A stretch of 64,000 nt of DNA, taken from the NCBI RefSeq assembly GCF_026745355.1, contig NC_079205.1, positions 65,458,032-65,522,031 on the forward strand, given 5' to 3'. Every line of letters starts with the position of its first letter. The stretch's first letter is position 1. Shown here piece after piece: positions 1-10,978 of the stretch. A program made the translations under genes and the position numbers. The stretch is from Beta vulgaris subsp. vulgaris. Lineage: Eukaryota; Streptophyta; Magnoliopsida; Caryophyllales; Amaranthaceae. The notes below the pieces were generated by a model. The model ran no database searches and was not told where the DNA came from. It worked only from the letters and a program-made list of their open reading frames with translations.

Positions 1-159
1 AGAGAAGGTGGGGGACCACCAACTTTTTAATAGTATTTTAAGATTTTTATGGTGAAAATGAATCCATTTATGGTATGTAGCATCTATTACGACATTTTCA
101 TTTAATGGAAATGTAGCATCTATAAAAAAACGGATGAAGTATGTCCTAAAGAGGATTAT

Positions 160-478
160 GTCTATTAGTGGGCTCCTGCACACCTAGAAATATTACATGT
201 TTTATCAGAGTCAACACCTATTTCAATGTCTTGTAGTGTCTATTGGGACGCAAACTCGTTAAAGAAGGGGAGAATGTCTAAGATATTGGCTATCCCTTAT
301 CGGAAGTTGAAGAGAATGAAACATTCTTTATTTAGAAGTGGACACCTCAACCTAGTAAATGTCTTTTAGATATGAGTTCGGTCTTGGATTAAAGCAAATC
401 CTTGCGATTGCGGGCCAGGATCCAGAGAGGACAATATCTATTAGTGGGATCCTACACACCTAGGGGAGTTACAGGTAC
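160..478. repeat. Pair of ~50-bp direct repeats
   Basis: Two similar stretches lie about 280 bp apart, near 152-204 and 426-474. Both contain CTATTAGTGGG, then CCT, then CACACCTAG, with several substitutions. No coding capacity was recognised in the first 480 bases. The pair could be debris of one repeated element, but no family was identified. Confidence 0.5.
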
Positions 479-487
479 ACCCAAGGC

Positions 488-800
488 TAGACCTGGGCAT
501 GGACCAGACCGGCCCAGGCCCGTGAGTGGCGGGCTCAAAATTTTAGAATTTTTCCACTGACCGGCACAACCATGTGGGTCTGACTCGTGTTTTATGTTGT
601 TTTGCTCTTAGATTTTTGGCAGTTTAGAAAAAAAAAAGGGGGAGGGTCTCGTCCACGTGCCACATTGGTGGGCTCGTGCTTGACATTGGTGGGATCGTGC
701 TTGGTCGGGTCAGACTTGAAATAAAAATTCTTAACTGTGGTAGGCCCACGTGGCAGACAACGAGCCAGACCCAAACAGTCCCGACCCATGCCCACCTCTA
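488..800. mobile_element. hAT-type MITE with 8-bp target duplication
   Basis: The left end reads TAGACCTGGGCATGG and the right end, on the other strand, TAGAGGTGGGCATGG, so the termini are inverted repeats. The flanks are CCCAAGGC (480-487) and CACAAGGC (801-808), an 8-bp duplication with one mismatch, as expected of hAT transposition. At 313 bp with no transposase it is non-autonomous. The interior is rich in degenerate CCCGACCC-like motifs. The ORF overlapping it on the minus strand is not considered real. Confidence 0.7.
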
Positions 801-999
801 CACAAGGCTATTTTTTTTGTTAATTTGCTCATCTGAGACTTCACATTAGCATAATAAGAGTTACAAATAAGAAAAAAAAAATAACCTTGAATGTACCATG
901 CTCGATACAATCGGGTGTATAATAAAGATTGTACCTAGTATTTGGTTGGATAATTTGGACATACACGACCTATCAACTTGGTCCAAAACTACACAATAA

Positions 1000-1976
1000 G
1001 GGTGTGTTCTCTTCACCTTAATAAATTAAATTTAAAGTCTAATAAGTTCAGTTTAGTTCAAATTAGTCTAGTTCAGTTCAGATAATTTTCAATAAGGTCC
1101 AATTAGGGTAATACGTTCAAATCAGGTGTAATAAGGTCCAATAAGTTCCAATCAGGTGCAATAAGTTCCAATAAGGTCTAATAAGGTCCAATAAGTATGA
1201 ATTAGGTGCAATAAGTTCCAATTAGGTGTTGGCCTTGCTGCTACGATCCATTGAGATTCAGCCCTATGTCGTTTCGATTCGTACAAAAAAAAAAGTTCCA
1301 ATCAGGTCTAATCGGGTCTAATAAGTTCCAATGAGGTCTAAATTGTACATGATCAATAAATATTTGTATCATTGTCTGTTATTTTATTTTTCATACCACT
1401 ATTAGCTGATTATGTTATTATTAGAATTTTAATTAAAGTACCACGCACAATGATTATATTGTATTATACTTGTATTATTGTCTATTATTTTATTATTCAT
1501 ATACAATTAACAAGACTATTAGATATATTAGTGGTGAAAATTGTTTATAGGCGGGTATATAAATAGTATATTGTTTTTTGTTAATTTTTTTTATCATAAG
1601 AGATAATTTAGAATAATTATTTTTCAAAGGACAAATTTTAATAATTATAATTTCATAATAAATATTGAGGGGTAATATTTACGTCAAGGGTAATAATTAT
1701 AACTCATCAATTTTTTTTTTGCCTAATAAGATCAAATAAGTTTTAATTACGTCCAATAAGGTTTAATAAGTTTCAATCAGGTCCAATAAAAGTCTAATAA
1801 GTTTCAATCAGGTCTTATAAAATCTAGTAAGTTTCAATCAGGTCAATAAGTTTGAATCAAGTCTAATAAGTTTCAATAAGGTTCAGTTAGATCCAACAAG
1901 TTGAATCAGGTCTAATCAACACCAATAAGTTCAATTTAAATAAATTCAGGATGATTCAGGTGAAGAGAACGCACCC
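1000..1976. mobile_element. PIF/Harbinger-like element with TAA target duplication
   Basis: The left end (1000-1019, GGGTGTGTTCTCTTCACCTT) pairs with the inverted right end (1957-1976, one or two mismatches), and TAA flanks both sides (997-999 and 1977-1979). A 3-bp TAA/TTA duplication is typical of PIF/Harbinger elements. No transposase is present. Both arms hold many degenerate direct repeats of a 12-13 bp unit such as AATAAGTTCCAATCAGGT, around an AT-rich core at about 1340-1720. The right end is about 310 bp upstream of the CCCH gene start codon. Confidence 0.7.
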
Positions 1977-2029
1977 TAAATCTGTAAGACCGTCTTAAAA
2001 CGTGGGTCTCAATCACAGTTCACCTACAG

Positions 2030-2035
2030 CACGTG
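2030..2035. promoter_or_regulatory. G-box CACGTG upstream of the CCCH gene
   Basis: A perfect palindromic CACGTG lies 253 bp before the start codon, in the short stretch between the upstream transposon (ending 1976) and the gene. G-boxes bind plant bZIP and bHLH factors. Whether this one is used is inference only. Confidence 0.4.
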
Positions 2036-2287
2036 AACACCCTCCTTCTCTTTTATAGCCAGGTGTCATAAAACCACATTTAAACCTAAATCTCACATCC
2101 GCCTAATCATAATTCTCTCTCCTCTCGAAACCCCGCTTTCGCATCTCTATCGTTTCGCTTATCGTTAGGGTTTTCTCTTTTCGCCACTATCTCATACTTT
2201 TCTACAAATTTCACTCAATTTTTCTGCCAAATTTAGCGTTTTCTTTCAGTTTAGGATTGTGAAATTTCCTGTTTATTTAGTTCAATA

Positions 2288-5200
2288 ATGGATTTTGGAG
2301 GACCTCGCAAAAGAGGTAGACCTGAAGCTTCTGTTAATGGCCATGGCGGCTTTAAGAAGTCTCGTCCTGGTTCGTTTTTCTCTCTCTATACTTTTTTTTC
2401 TTGAATTTTTCATTTTTTTTGATGTTCTAGGGATTTAAGCTACTTTAGTGCTTGTTATTGAGTTGTTTTCTGCAATTCGTTCATTCAATTGTCAGATTTA
2501 CGCATTTAGGGTAGTAGTTCGAGAAATTCTGGTTCGCTGATGTGAAATTAGTGTGCGAATATAATTTCTGTAATTTCTGAAAGAAATTCTGGCAACTTAT
2601 AAAAGCTTTAATTGAGAAAGGCGAAAAACGAAATCTTAAAAAATTGTGGTATAAAAAGGTGAATAAATAGTGGAGAAAATTGAAGAAAAATAATATAACT
2701 CACTGAGAATAAATAATTAATGTTCTTAACAGAATCGGAGTCCTTCACATCTGGTGTAGGAAGCAAATCGAAGCCTTGCACAAAGTTTTTCAGGTTCAAA
2801 TCTCAAAACTTATCTAAAACAATTGTACTATATCTTAATGTAATATGTTATGGATTAATAATATTTTTTTTATAAAATTTATGTTGGTAAGTGCAATTTA
2901 TATTGACTAATGAATTCAGCATCCAAAGTTTTGATACAGGTTATACTGTTTTATCATCTAATCACAGTAAAGAGAGAGACTGATGATAAGTAATGGTTGA
3001 TACACTCGGTAAATTACGGGCAGATGTATGGAATGTTTGTAAAATCTACTTTCTCCCGTTCATAACACGTGGCACTCAAACTTTGGCTCTCAATTTCTCT
3101 CAAAATATATAAAGGAAATTATACGAGATTAATATTTTGTGTAAGTATGGTGAAGTTTAATGAACTCGATATTTTGAGAGGAAATAGTGGTGAAGGTGAA
3201 ATCTTGAAGAGTACGAGTACCTTTGAGTGCAAACTTTGAAAGTAATGCAACAAAAGTCTCAGACTAATGAATTGGCAGTTAAGTTCTTGTTACAGGTCCA
3301 TCCTCTACAATCAAATCACAATAAACAGATACACATGATGGAAATGCTTAAGTCATTGGAGTTTCTCCTCAATTCCTGAGATGGAATAAGTTTCAACAAA
3401 GGCTAAATTTCATTCGAAGAAGCAGTTTAATGAAGTGCTCAGATTTCAGTATAATAAAAATGGGTGTACTTTGCCATCATTCAAAATTTGAAGTATTTTT
3501 TGGTTATGTTCTTTTCCGCATTTTGCTCTTTCGGTCGAGAACGGAAGGGGGTGGGGGTAAAAGTTATGACTGGAATCTGATGTGCAGGGAATGAAGTTTC
3601 ATGGCATAGGTTTAGGATTATATTATGCGTAGTTCATGAGCTTTATAGTACCCTGTTGGTAATTCTGTCAGATTATTGATCGTCTAGATCTGCTGGATGG
3701 ATATTCTTAGGCTAGTCTCATAAACTACTCCATGGCCATGTAGTTGGTTTGAGCTGTAGCAGTCTAGCTCTGGCGTGTCCCAACTTTTTGTAAGTTGGGA
3801 TTTTACTGTGATAATGCACTACCTCCTCAATTCCAATGCAAGTGTCGGTTATGATTATGCACGCATATTAATGAGTGATTATTGCATGGAAATCAAAACT
3901 GCCAAATAATTGGTACATAGGTGTTCTGAAATGGCAAATGATGGCATTGAAATTTTAAGTTATAAATAGCATTGAATACTGAATGTTTGTTAAGTGTTTG
4001 GTTGATATGGAATAGAGAGATTTGTAGTTTTTATTGAATGGTAAAATTAATTAAACTTGTAGTTGTGATGTTGTTTGCGTAATGTGTTGATTGCTATTGT
4101 TCTTGTAGCAATTTCTTGACAAATTGCCCTTCCGTTGACATTGTTTACTGGGATTTTATGATTGCTAGTTTGATTTTGAGACCATAGTTTACTTTGCTTG
4201 GTTTTTTTTTGTGTCCCTTCCTTTATTGATGAGAGATGCATGGGGTTTGGTGTCTTGTTGTGCAGCAATAGTGCGACTGTGCGAAAAAAGTCAGTTGTAT
4301 ACTTGTATTTGATCTCTTTCTGATTTCTCATGATTATAGTATTTACGGGAGCTGTCTATTGTTGATTTGGCAGCATATCTGGAGAACTTTTTTTTTGTGT
4401 GTAGAGTGATGTACATTGTATAGAATTGCCGAGGGATCTAACTAGGTTATTGAACTTTTCTGATGCAAATCTGTGAGATCTATTTCGAAGATTTTCCTTT
4501 CCCAATCCTTTCAGAGAGCTCTCTTATGTTAAGGCGAAGTGTCTCTAATCAAATATACAGTAATTCAAGAGCTAGTGGAGCTCAGAACTTCTGCGGACTG
4601 GAACTTGAAATCCTCTCTTTTTACATTTTTGTTATCATGCTTAGGTCATTATAGGTTCTACATATCATCTGGTCATATGAGCTGAGATTCTTGTTTTGTG
4701 TTAACACTGTTGCCAACACTAACGGCCCGTTTGGTTAGTGGTACTAAACGGTGCTAATAGTAATGGTTTTTAGTGTAAATTTGTGAAGATATTTCTAAGT
4801 TAATATCCATGGTAATGAAACTTGATGTCAAAACATGGGTTTTTCTTTATAAATTGTCATTACCACTTAATACCACATTCCCAAGTGGTAAATTAATCGA
4901 TGGTAATGAAATTTTAGGAAGAAAATATGTGTTTTGAAATAAAGTAGCATTACCATAATACATGGGAATGCCTTCACAAATTTACGCTGAAAATCATTAC
5001 CATTACTACCATTTAATACTACTAACCAAACGGGCCGTAAAGGTTTGATGTGATATGATATGTGAGGTGCGGGATGCAGAGTGTGGCTGTTTGGGGGTAG
5101 AGAAGGTTGTTTAAGAGGGGGGGTCTATTACAAGTGAGCTGATAGAGGTTTGAAGTCTTGATCTTACCAGTACTTGGAAGGTCTCATTTTGTCTTTAAAG

Positions 5201-6217
5201 CTTAGATTTTTTGTTGATTCCGGTTCTGTTATGCTACTCTTATCAGCGACTCCTCTAGCTTCTATAATTATAGTATAGGTTCCTGGACAATAAATATAAC
5301 AATAATGGTCCATTTCCTGTCTGTATTTGTCACAATCATATGCTTTCGACTTTCAAGCTTATAAATTTCTTATGTTTCAAAGATGTTTCATCTTTTGTTT
5401 GACGACATCTTGCTTCACATTTCAACATTGGAATCTGAAGCGAATTTGATTCTTTTGCAGCACATCGGGCTGCCCTTTCGGCGAGGGCTGTCACTTTTTG
5501 CATTATGTTCCGGGTGGATTGAAAGCCGTTTCCCAGATGGTGAACTTTGGTGGTGCACCAGTTCCTCCACCAGTCAGGAATATTGCAGGCCCTCCATCAT
5601 TCCCTGATGGTCAAGCTGGACAGGCGGGCAAGACCAAGATTTGCAACAAATTTAACACTCCAGATGGTTGTAAATTTGGAGACAAGTGTCACTTTGCTCA
5701 TGGTGAATGGGAGCTTGGCAGGCCATCCATGCCATCACATGAAGATCCACGTGGAATGGGACACATGGGAGGCAGGATGGGAGGCAGGATGGAACCTCCA
5801 CCACCTGGTCTTGGTGGTGCTTCCAACTTTGGGGCCTCTGCTACCGCCAAAGTCAGCATTGATGCTGCCCTTGCTGGAGCTGTCATAGGTAAAAGTGGCA
5901 CAAATTCAAAGCATATATGCCGTCTTACAGGTGTCAAGCTTTCAATTAGGGACCATGAGACTGATTCCAGCAAAAGGAATATTGAACTCGAGGGAACCTT
6001 TGATCAAATCAAGCAGGCCTCCTCCATGGTAGAAGAGCTTATCCGAAATGTCAAGGCAGCTTCCGGTCCGCCTGTCAAACAGGCCACCGGACACGGGGGT
6101 GGTGCTAACAATTTTAAGACGAAGCTTTGTGAAAACTTCACGAAGGGAGCATGCACATTCGGTGATAGGTGCCACTTCGCTCATGGAGCCGAGGAGATGC
6201 GTAAATCTGCAATATAA
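2288..6217 (+). CDS. CCCH zinc finger / KH domain RNA-binding protein (C3H36/C3H52-like)
   Basis: Predicted to bind RNA through three CCCH fingers and one KH domain. Exons are 2288-2369, 2733-2793 and 5461-6217; GT-AG junctions and phases agree, giving 900 nt and 299 aa. The start MDFGGPRKRGRPE matches the conserved basic N-terminus of this plant family. Finger 1 spans exons 2 and 3 (SKPCTKFFS joined to TSGCPFGEGCHFLHYVPGG). Finger 2 is in KTKICNKF...GDKCHFAHGEWELG. The KH core is KVSIDAALAGAVIGKSGTNS, with a GKSG loop where GKGG is usual. Finger 3 is KTKLCENF...GDRCHFAHGAEE near the C-terminus. The family includes Arabidopsis C3H36 and C3H52. Intron 2 (2794-5460) is large and holds a MITE at 4723-5037. 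The likely 3'UTR runs to about 6450. ORFs at 5547, 5698 and 5942 are shadows. Confidence 0.93.
4723..5037. mobile_element. PIF/Harbinger (Tourist-like) MITE in intron 2 of the CCCH gene
   Basis: The two ends are long inverted repeats of about 65 bp beginning CGGCCCGTTTGGTTAGT. TAA flanks both sides (4720-4722 and 5038-5040). The length is 315 bp with no coding capacity. The element is palindromic enough to fold as a hairpin in the pre-mRNA. TAA duplications and size fit Tourist-like MITEs. Confidence 0.85.
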
Positions 6218-8084
6218 TTAAATAGCAGCTCTTTTTCTTGTCCCTTTTAACTTAACTTGGGATTTTTGTTCTTCAACCTTGATATGATCATGCTTAGGTT
6301 TTGTATGTGGGGAATGTTTTTATTAGTACTGTTACTGTGGTACAGAGATAGACCAATATGACAGAATCGGAGGCTTTTAGGTTTTCTTAAATGAATTTAA
6401 TCTTTGTAATTTGATTATTGTTGCATTTAATTGTTGTTGCATCTAGAAAGCTTAAAGTCTTTGGGTTTAATAGCTATGGATGGTTTGATTGCGTTATCAT
6501 TTGATAGTGGTTTGTAGTGCATTTTATGTTCTTTTAGTACTGTTATTGTTTGTTCATTTACTTGATGTTTATGTTTTACCTATTCTATTGGGTTGGTTAG
6601 GGACTACTATGAATGATGATAGTTTAGTTTCAGGTCCAACCTACTTGTGTTGTGCCATATGTATACCGTCTTTGTTATTCCGTTGAGCTACTTTCTTTTT
6701 ATGGGTGTTTCTTTTTAATTGCACCTTTTTCTGTTATGGTAAAAAAAAATTTGTTTTTTCGTTGAGCGACTTCTCTTTTATGGGCGTTTCTTTTTAATTA
6801 TTTTCTATTATGAAAAAATTTTGGGGTTATATTTTTCTTCCTACCTTCTTTTGACTTACCTATCTATTATATTTAAGAAGCCAACATACACAGTAAGTAA
6901 GGACATTTATGTTTATTTTCACTCCTTTTTTCTTGTTTTTTGTGGCGAAATCAAAATGGTGCAATTAAATATGAGAGTGATTTCGTCATTAGTTGAATTC
7001 GTATACTTCCAGAAAGATATATCATTTCATAGGTTTTGGTTTTACCGTTTTGTGAACTTATAGTTCTGAAACAAGCTGAGATGTGGCAATCGATCTTTGA
7101 ATATCGTAGATGCTTAGAATTTTGACAGTTTTCATTATACTCCTGCGGGTATTTTCAGCAAGAGAGACTATTCAACCGCACCAAACTCGCTCAACAAGTG
7201 TTCTCCTAGTAAATCTTGTATTATCTTTGATGTTGATCTTTGGACTAAGAAGATACCAAGATGGTTTATAAGATTTAGTACAACTAAAATTGCAGTTTAC
7301 AATCCTGATTTTAATTAATGCAAATTTTTTCAATCTCAAAAACAAGACAAAAAACACGGAAGGAATACATAATGTTTGAACTCCACACCCTAATGGAGCA
7401 TATAATATTTAAGAGTGATGTATGCTAAAGTGTATGGTGAAATCATGCTAATGTTGATGTATTGGCCTATTGGGCTGGTCCTTTGCGCAATATGTATAGT
7501 AAGCAATATGATGCGGGCGTACCATATGCCCCATTAGGCCATTACAGAGTTTTTAATCTTCCTGTTAGTACTAAGCTGCACTCTGGAATGTAACATCATC
7601 ATATTTATAACTAACGAACACATTTAACTATAAATATTCCAACCGTCCTTGTGCATTTCTCTCATGTTGCGAGTAAAAGTGAACTAAAGAAGCAATAAGT
7701 GGATTAAAATCTTCAAAAATAAATCATGTGTCCAAATTATGTAAACGCCCAAGATTTCCCACCTCTTTATGTCGCAAAAACAAGTATTTCCATAGTTATG
7801 TGGAACATCACAAGTTGGAAAAATTGCGGAGCATTTGTCTCACACATAACACGTTTTGTAACTGGATTTTTTTCGTTCTCTAAAAAGTTCATAATTTCCA
7901 TTCTTGGTCATAGCAATTCACTTTGTCGGTTGATGGTATTGAGCCAGATTTGGTGGGTAAGTATTTCAATATCTCACTGTTGAAGAGTTCTCAATATGTT
8001 ATTAACATTGCAAAGTGGCAATATGAATAATATATACTATGATTTTATTATTGCTAATCAAAACCTAAATTCTGCCAGGAAGAA
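6218..8084. other. Intergenic stretch, 3'UTR then nothing recognised
   Basis: The first about 230 bp are likely 3'UTR of the CCCH gene. The rest is AT-rich, with homopolymer T runs and no ORF resembling a known protein. The short ORFs at 6489, 6821, 7172 and 7726 lack recognisable motifs. Confidence 0.5.
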
Positions 8085-8177
8085 TGTTTTATGACAATTG
8101 AGCATTGTGGTAGGAAGTTTAATCAAGTGGCGGATATTCTAGCTAAGCTTGCTTATTTTGCAGATTGTAAAACTTGA
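8085..8177 (+). pseudogene. LINE RNase H-like C-terminal fragment
   Basis: One frame reads IEHCGRKFNQVADILAKLA and then ends at a stop. This resembles the C-terminal RNase H motif (REGNxVADxLAK) of plant non-LTR retrotransposons. Upstream sequence is too decayed to read. It is inferred to be a 3' LINE remnant; only about 30 residues support it. Confidence 0.5.
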
Positions 8178-8200
8178 TCTAATATGATTATATTAGAGAG

Positions 8201-8270
8201 TGTTAGGATAGATTTAGGAGTATTTTCTAAATATATCTATTTAGAAGTGTTTACTAGACATATCTATTTA
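8201..8270 (+). repeat. Direct repeat, copy 1 (TGTTAGGATAGATTTAGG...)
   Basis: This segment starts TGTTAGGATAGATTTAGG and contains ATATCTATTTAGAAGTGTTTAC. A diverged copy lies at 9775-9838 in the same orientation, about 1.57 kb away. The TG start is reminiscent of an LTR end, but no PBS, polypurine tract or retroelement protein is visible nearby. Confidence 0.45.
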
Positions 8271-9774
8271 GATTTAGGAGTATTTCTTAACGGAAAAAGA
8301 TGGAGCTCAAGATTCAATATAAAATTCTGAAATTACGTGATCACGTAGATGACTTTATATTTAAGGGAGACACATGCCCATCAAATCATCGTTACTTCAT
8401 TAGTGGAGTAGTCATTACTTCAATATATGGTTATTATTGCTTAATTAGTAATTACCTTAGATAATAGGTCACGTGATTTTGAGCAATTTCTGAGCTTACA
8501 CGAAGCTCTTACCAAGAACTTAAATTAGAAGTTCTCGTGATCTAAACTTGAGCCAAACTAGTCCATTCTTGCCATATTAGAACAAGATCACAACGTACAC
8601 TAGCTTCCAGAGGTGAAAAGTTGAAAGAAACAAACGATTCAACATAGTAGAAATCACCACTAGGGTTATTTGGTCTATGATCTTGAGGTCACATAGTAAA
8701 ACTCGCTACTAAAGCATTTAGAGGAGGATATTTCTCTTGCTCTTTCACTTCTTACAAGAGTTCGACTTGTAATTAAAATTGAGTTGAAGTAACATTTGAG
8801 AAATCCAAAGTAGAGTCGTTCCTTCACCAATTACGAAAAGCTGAACATAATTTAAAGTTAAGATATAGAAGTAGCTAGTGGACCAGCTACAACCAGCCAC
8901 AACTTTCCAGTCAAATTCAATCACATCATAATATGTATTGATTTATAAATGTAAGGATTTGAATTTCAAACCTACCAACTCGATTAATTAAAATCTAATC
9001 GATAAAGAACTAACCGATCCATCACCTCCCATTCCACATCTACACAAGAACAAACCTAACCAAATTTACTTTATGAGTTTGTTCCATGACGCGTTTCATA
9101 TCACCCAATCCAACTTGCTTCTCAAATTGACCCAACTTATTTAAATCGACCCGCTAGTCATCTCTAAATCAGGTATTATCTTAATCAATTAAGACATTAG
9201 AAACTTACAAAAAATTACAAATTTCGGGATGATAACATGACATGAACACGACTTGTAGTAGGATACAAGGATGTTAGGCATAAGTGCGTAATTCATGAGC
9301 AGATTATGCACAATTTAGGCAGCCACATGCAACCATCTATTTGACGAGTGTTTGGTTTGTTAAATGCTTCTCTGCGTCTTTTGGCATGCAACCACCCAAA
9401 TTTCAGTGCTTAAGAAATGAGGAGAGCAATAATCCCTTGTACGCAAGCACATCATAACTTATGCTGTCTTTTTTTTTTTTGTTGAACAAAGGTAACTAAG
9501 TAAATTAAAGAGTTATGACAAAAAGCCTTTTACAATCCGATGATAACAAATCTTGACAATAATTAGGAGGGAAAGGAAAATGCCTAATAACTTATGCTGT
9601 CGAAGCACAAATATTACACCGACCTTGAGTCAACAAAGTTAGAAAACTTATTTTCTAAATTAACTATCTACTCCTATTAATGATTCTTGCACTCCACAAA
9701 TTATCAACTAATGCTTCTATATTTTACTTAATTAGAATATATTTAATATGTAGAGTAATTGATTCTAATCATTA

Positions 9775-9838
9775 TGTTAGGATAGATTTAGGATCTATCG
9801 ATCCAGAAGTGTTTACCTATACATATCTATTTAGAAGT
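9775..9838 (+). repeat. Direct repeat, copy 2 (TGTTAGGATAGATTTAGG...)
   Basis: Same motif order as the copy at 8201-8270: TGTTAGGATAGATTTAGG, then AGAAGTGTTTAC, then CATATCTATTTAGAAGT. Between the copies I recognised only AT-rich sequence and a few homopolymers. They may be remnants of one element's termini. Confidence 0.45.
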
Positions 9839-9853
9839 ATGAGTTTGTCTTAT

Positions 9854-10005
9854 AAGAGACTGCATACTTTCAAATTAAAATTAGGCAATGGTAAGCCCAA
9901 TATTAAAAGGAGAAATTAGCCCAATAGTGTTTAATTTCTTTCGATGACTAGTTTAATCCATTTAGTAACTAGGTCTACTTTTATATTAAAATTAGACCGT
10001 CTCTT
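9854..10005 (+). mobile_element. Short TIR element, copy 1 (AGACCGTCTAATTTT family)
   Basis: About 150 bp. The right end ATTAGACCGTCTCTT pairs with a more decayed left end AAGAGACTGC. The interior GGCAATGGTAAGCCCAATATTAAAA is shared with the inverted copy at 11970-12123. It lies upstream of the FAD2 promoter. Peptides predicted from it are not genes. Confidence 0.6.
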
Positions 10006-10335
10006 TTAATAATTTTTGTAGAAGTATTTAGTTTAGTTAATAATAATATGAACCTTTTCCCTCCCAGCTATTTTGTCACATTACCTTGTAAATATTAGAA
10101 CATATTTTTATTCAACTAGAGCATAAAAACCATAAAGAATACTATTCTCTCTGTTTTTTTTTTTTAATTATTATACCCATTTGGAATCTTGAAGCAATTC
10201 ACAATTAGATAGAATCTTTTCAATTTTTCATAATATACAAGAAAAAAAAATATAGCCATGTGTAATCTTGATTGATTCTCCACTACTTTATTATATTCAA
10301 TCGTTATACTATATTGTAATATGCAATATAAGATA

Positions 10336-10590
10336 CTCTCTCCGTCTCGTAATATAGTGTTTGTTTCTCTCTCGAGGTCAGACTTAAAAATCTTTGACCA
10401 AATATTCTCATTTATATATATAAAAAATATGTTCATATGAGATCTTGTTAGATTCGCCTCAATGTGTAGTTTTATAATATCAACTTTTTATATATTTATC
10501 AATAAGAAATTAAAAATATCAAATGTCAAATATTTATCTTGACGAACGTGTAAAAGAGAAACAAACACTATATTATGAAACGGAGAAAAA
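10336..10590. mobile_element. Stowaway-like MITE upstream of FAD2
   Basis: The ends are inverted repeats: CTCTCTCCGTCTCGTAATAT on the left, and on the right the complement of AATATTATGAAACGGAG-type sequence, followed inward on both sides by GTGTTTGTTTCTC. TA precedes the left end. CTCCCTCCGT-type termini with TA targets are the Stowaway (Tc1/mariner) signature. It is about 255 bp and non-coding. It sits about 280 bp before the presumed FAD2 TATA box. Confidence 0.7.
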
Positions 10591-10866
10591 ATTTAAGATT
10601 TAAGAAGTACATTAACAAACGCATAAAAAAGATATATGTATTTAGCTTTTTTTTATTTATCTAAAAAAATTGTGTAGTTACTTGTCAATTTTTATACATG
10701 AATGCAATTAACTATTAACAATTTCTAAATATTTCAAATATAGTCTTCCTAAATAGAAAGTGTAATACTATTAAGTGGGATTTACGTGACTAAAGTGATA
10801 TTAAACGGGCCCACCAACCCCCCCATTTACAAGGAACTTGTAGTTGCATAGAATTGGGAAGGTCAT

Positions 10867-10876
10867 TATATATATA
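10867..10876 (+). promoter_or_regulatory. Candidate FAD2 TATA box
   Basis: TATATATATA is followed about 100 bp later by a possible non-coding first exon ending at donor GTAATT (10979). This fits FAD2 genes, which usually have a long intron in the 5'UTR. The assignment is inferred; no transcript is available. Confidence 0.4.
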
Positions 10877-10978
10877 TGTGCAAATGCTTTTGAGGTAGGA
10901 TCACTCATGAGTATCTCTCCTACTATTAAAAAAATTTCCTTCATACATTGTTCTTGGGCTGTTGAAGAAATATAAGTG

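Noticed and set aside
1040..1340. Regularly spaced short repeats that could suggest a CRISPR-like array
   Set aside because: Units are 12-13 bp, degenerate and contiguous with no unique spacers, and lie inside a TAA-flanked TIR element in plant DNA.
5547..6184. ORFs overlapping the last CCCH exon in other frames
   Set aside because: Shadows of the true frame, which carries the zinc fingers and KH domain.
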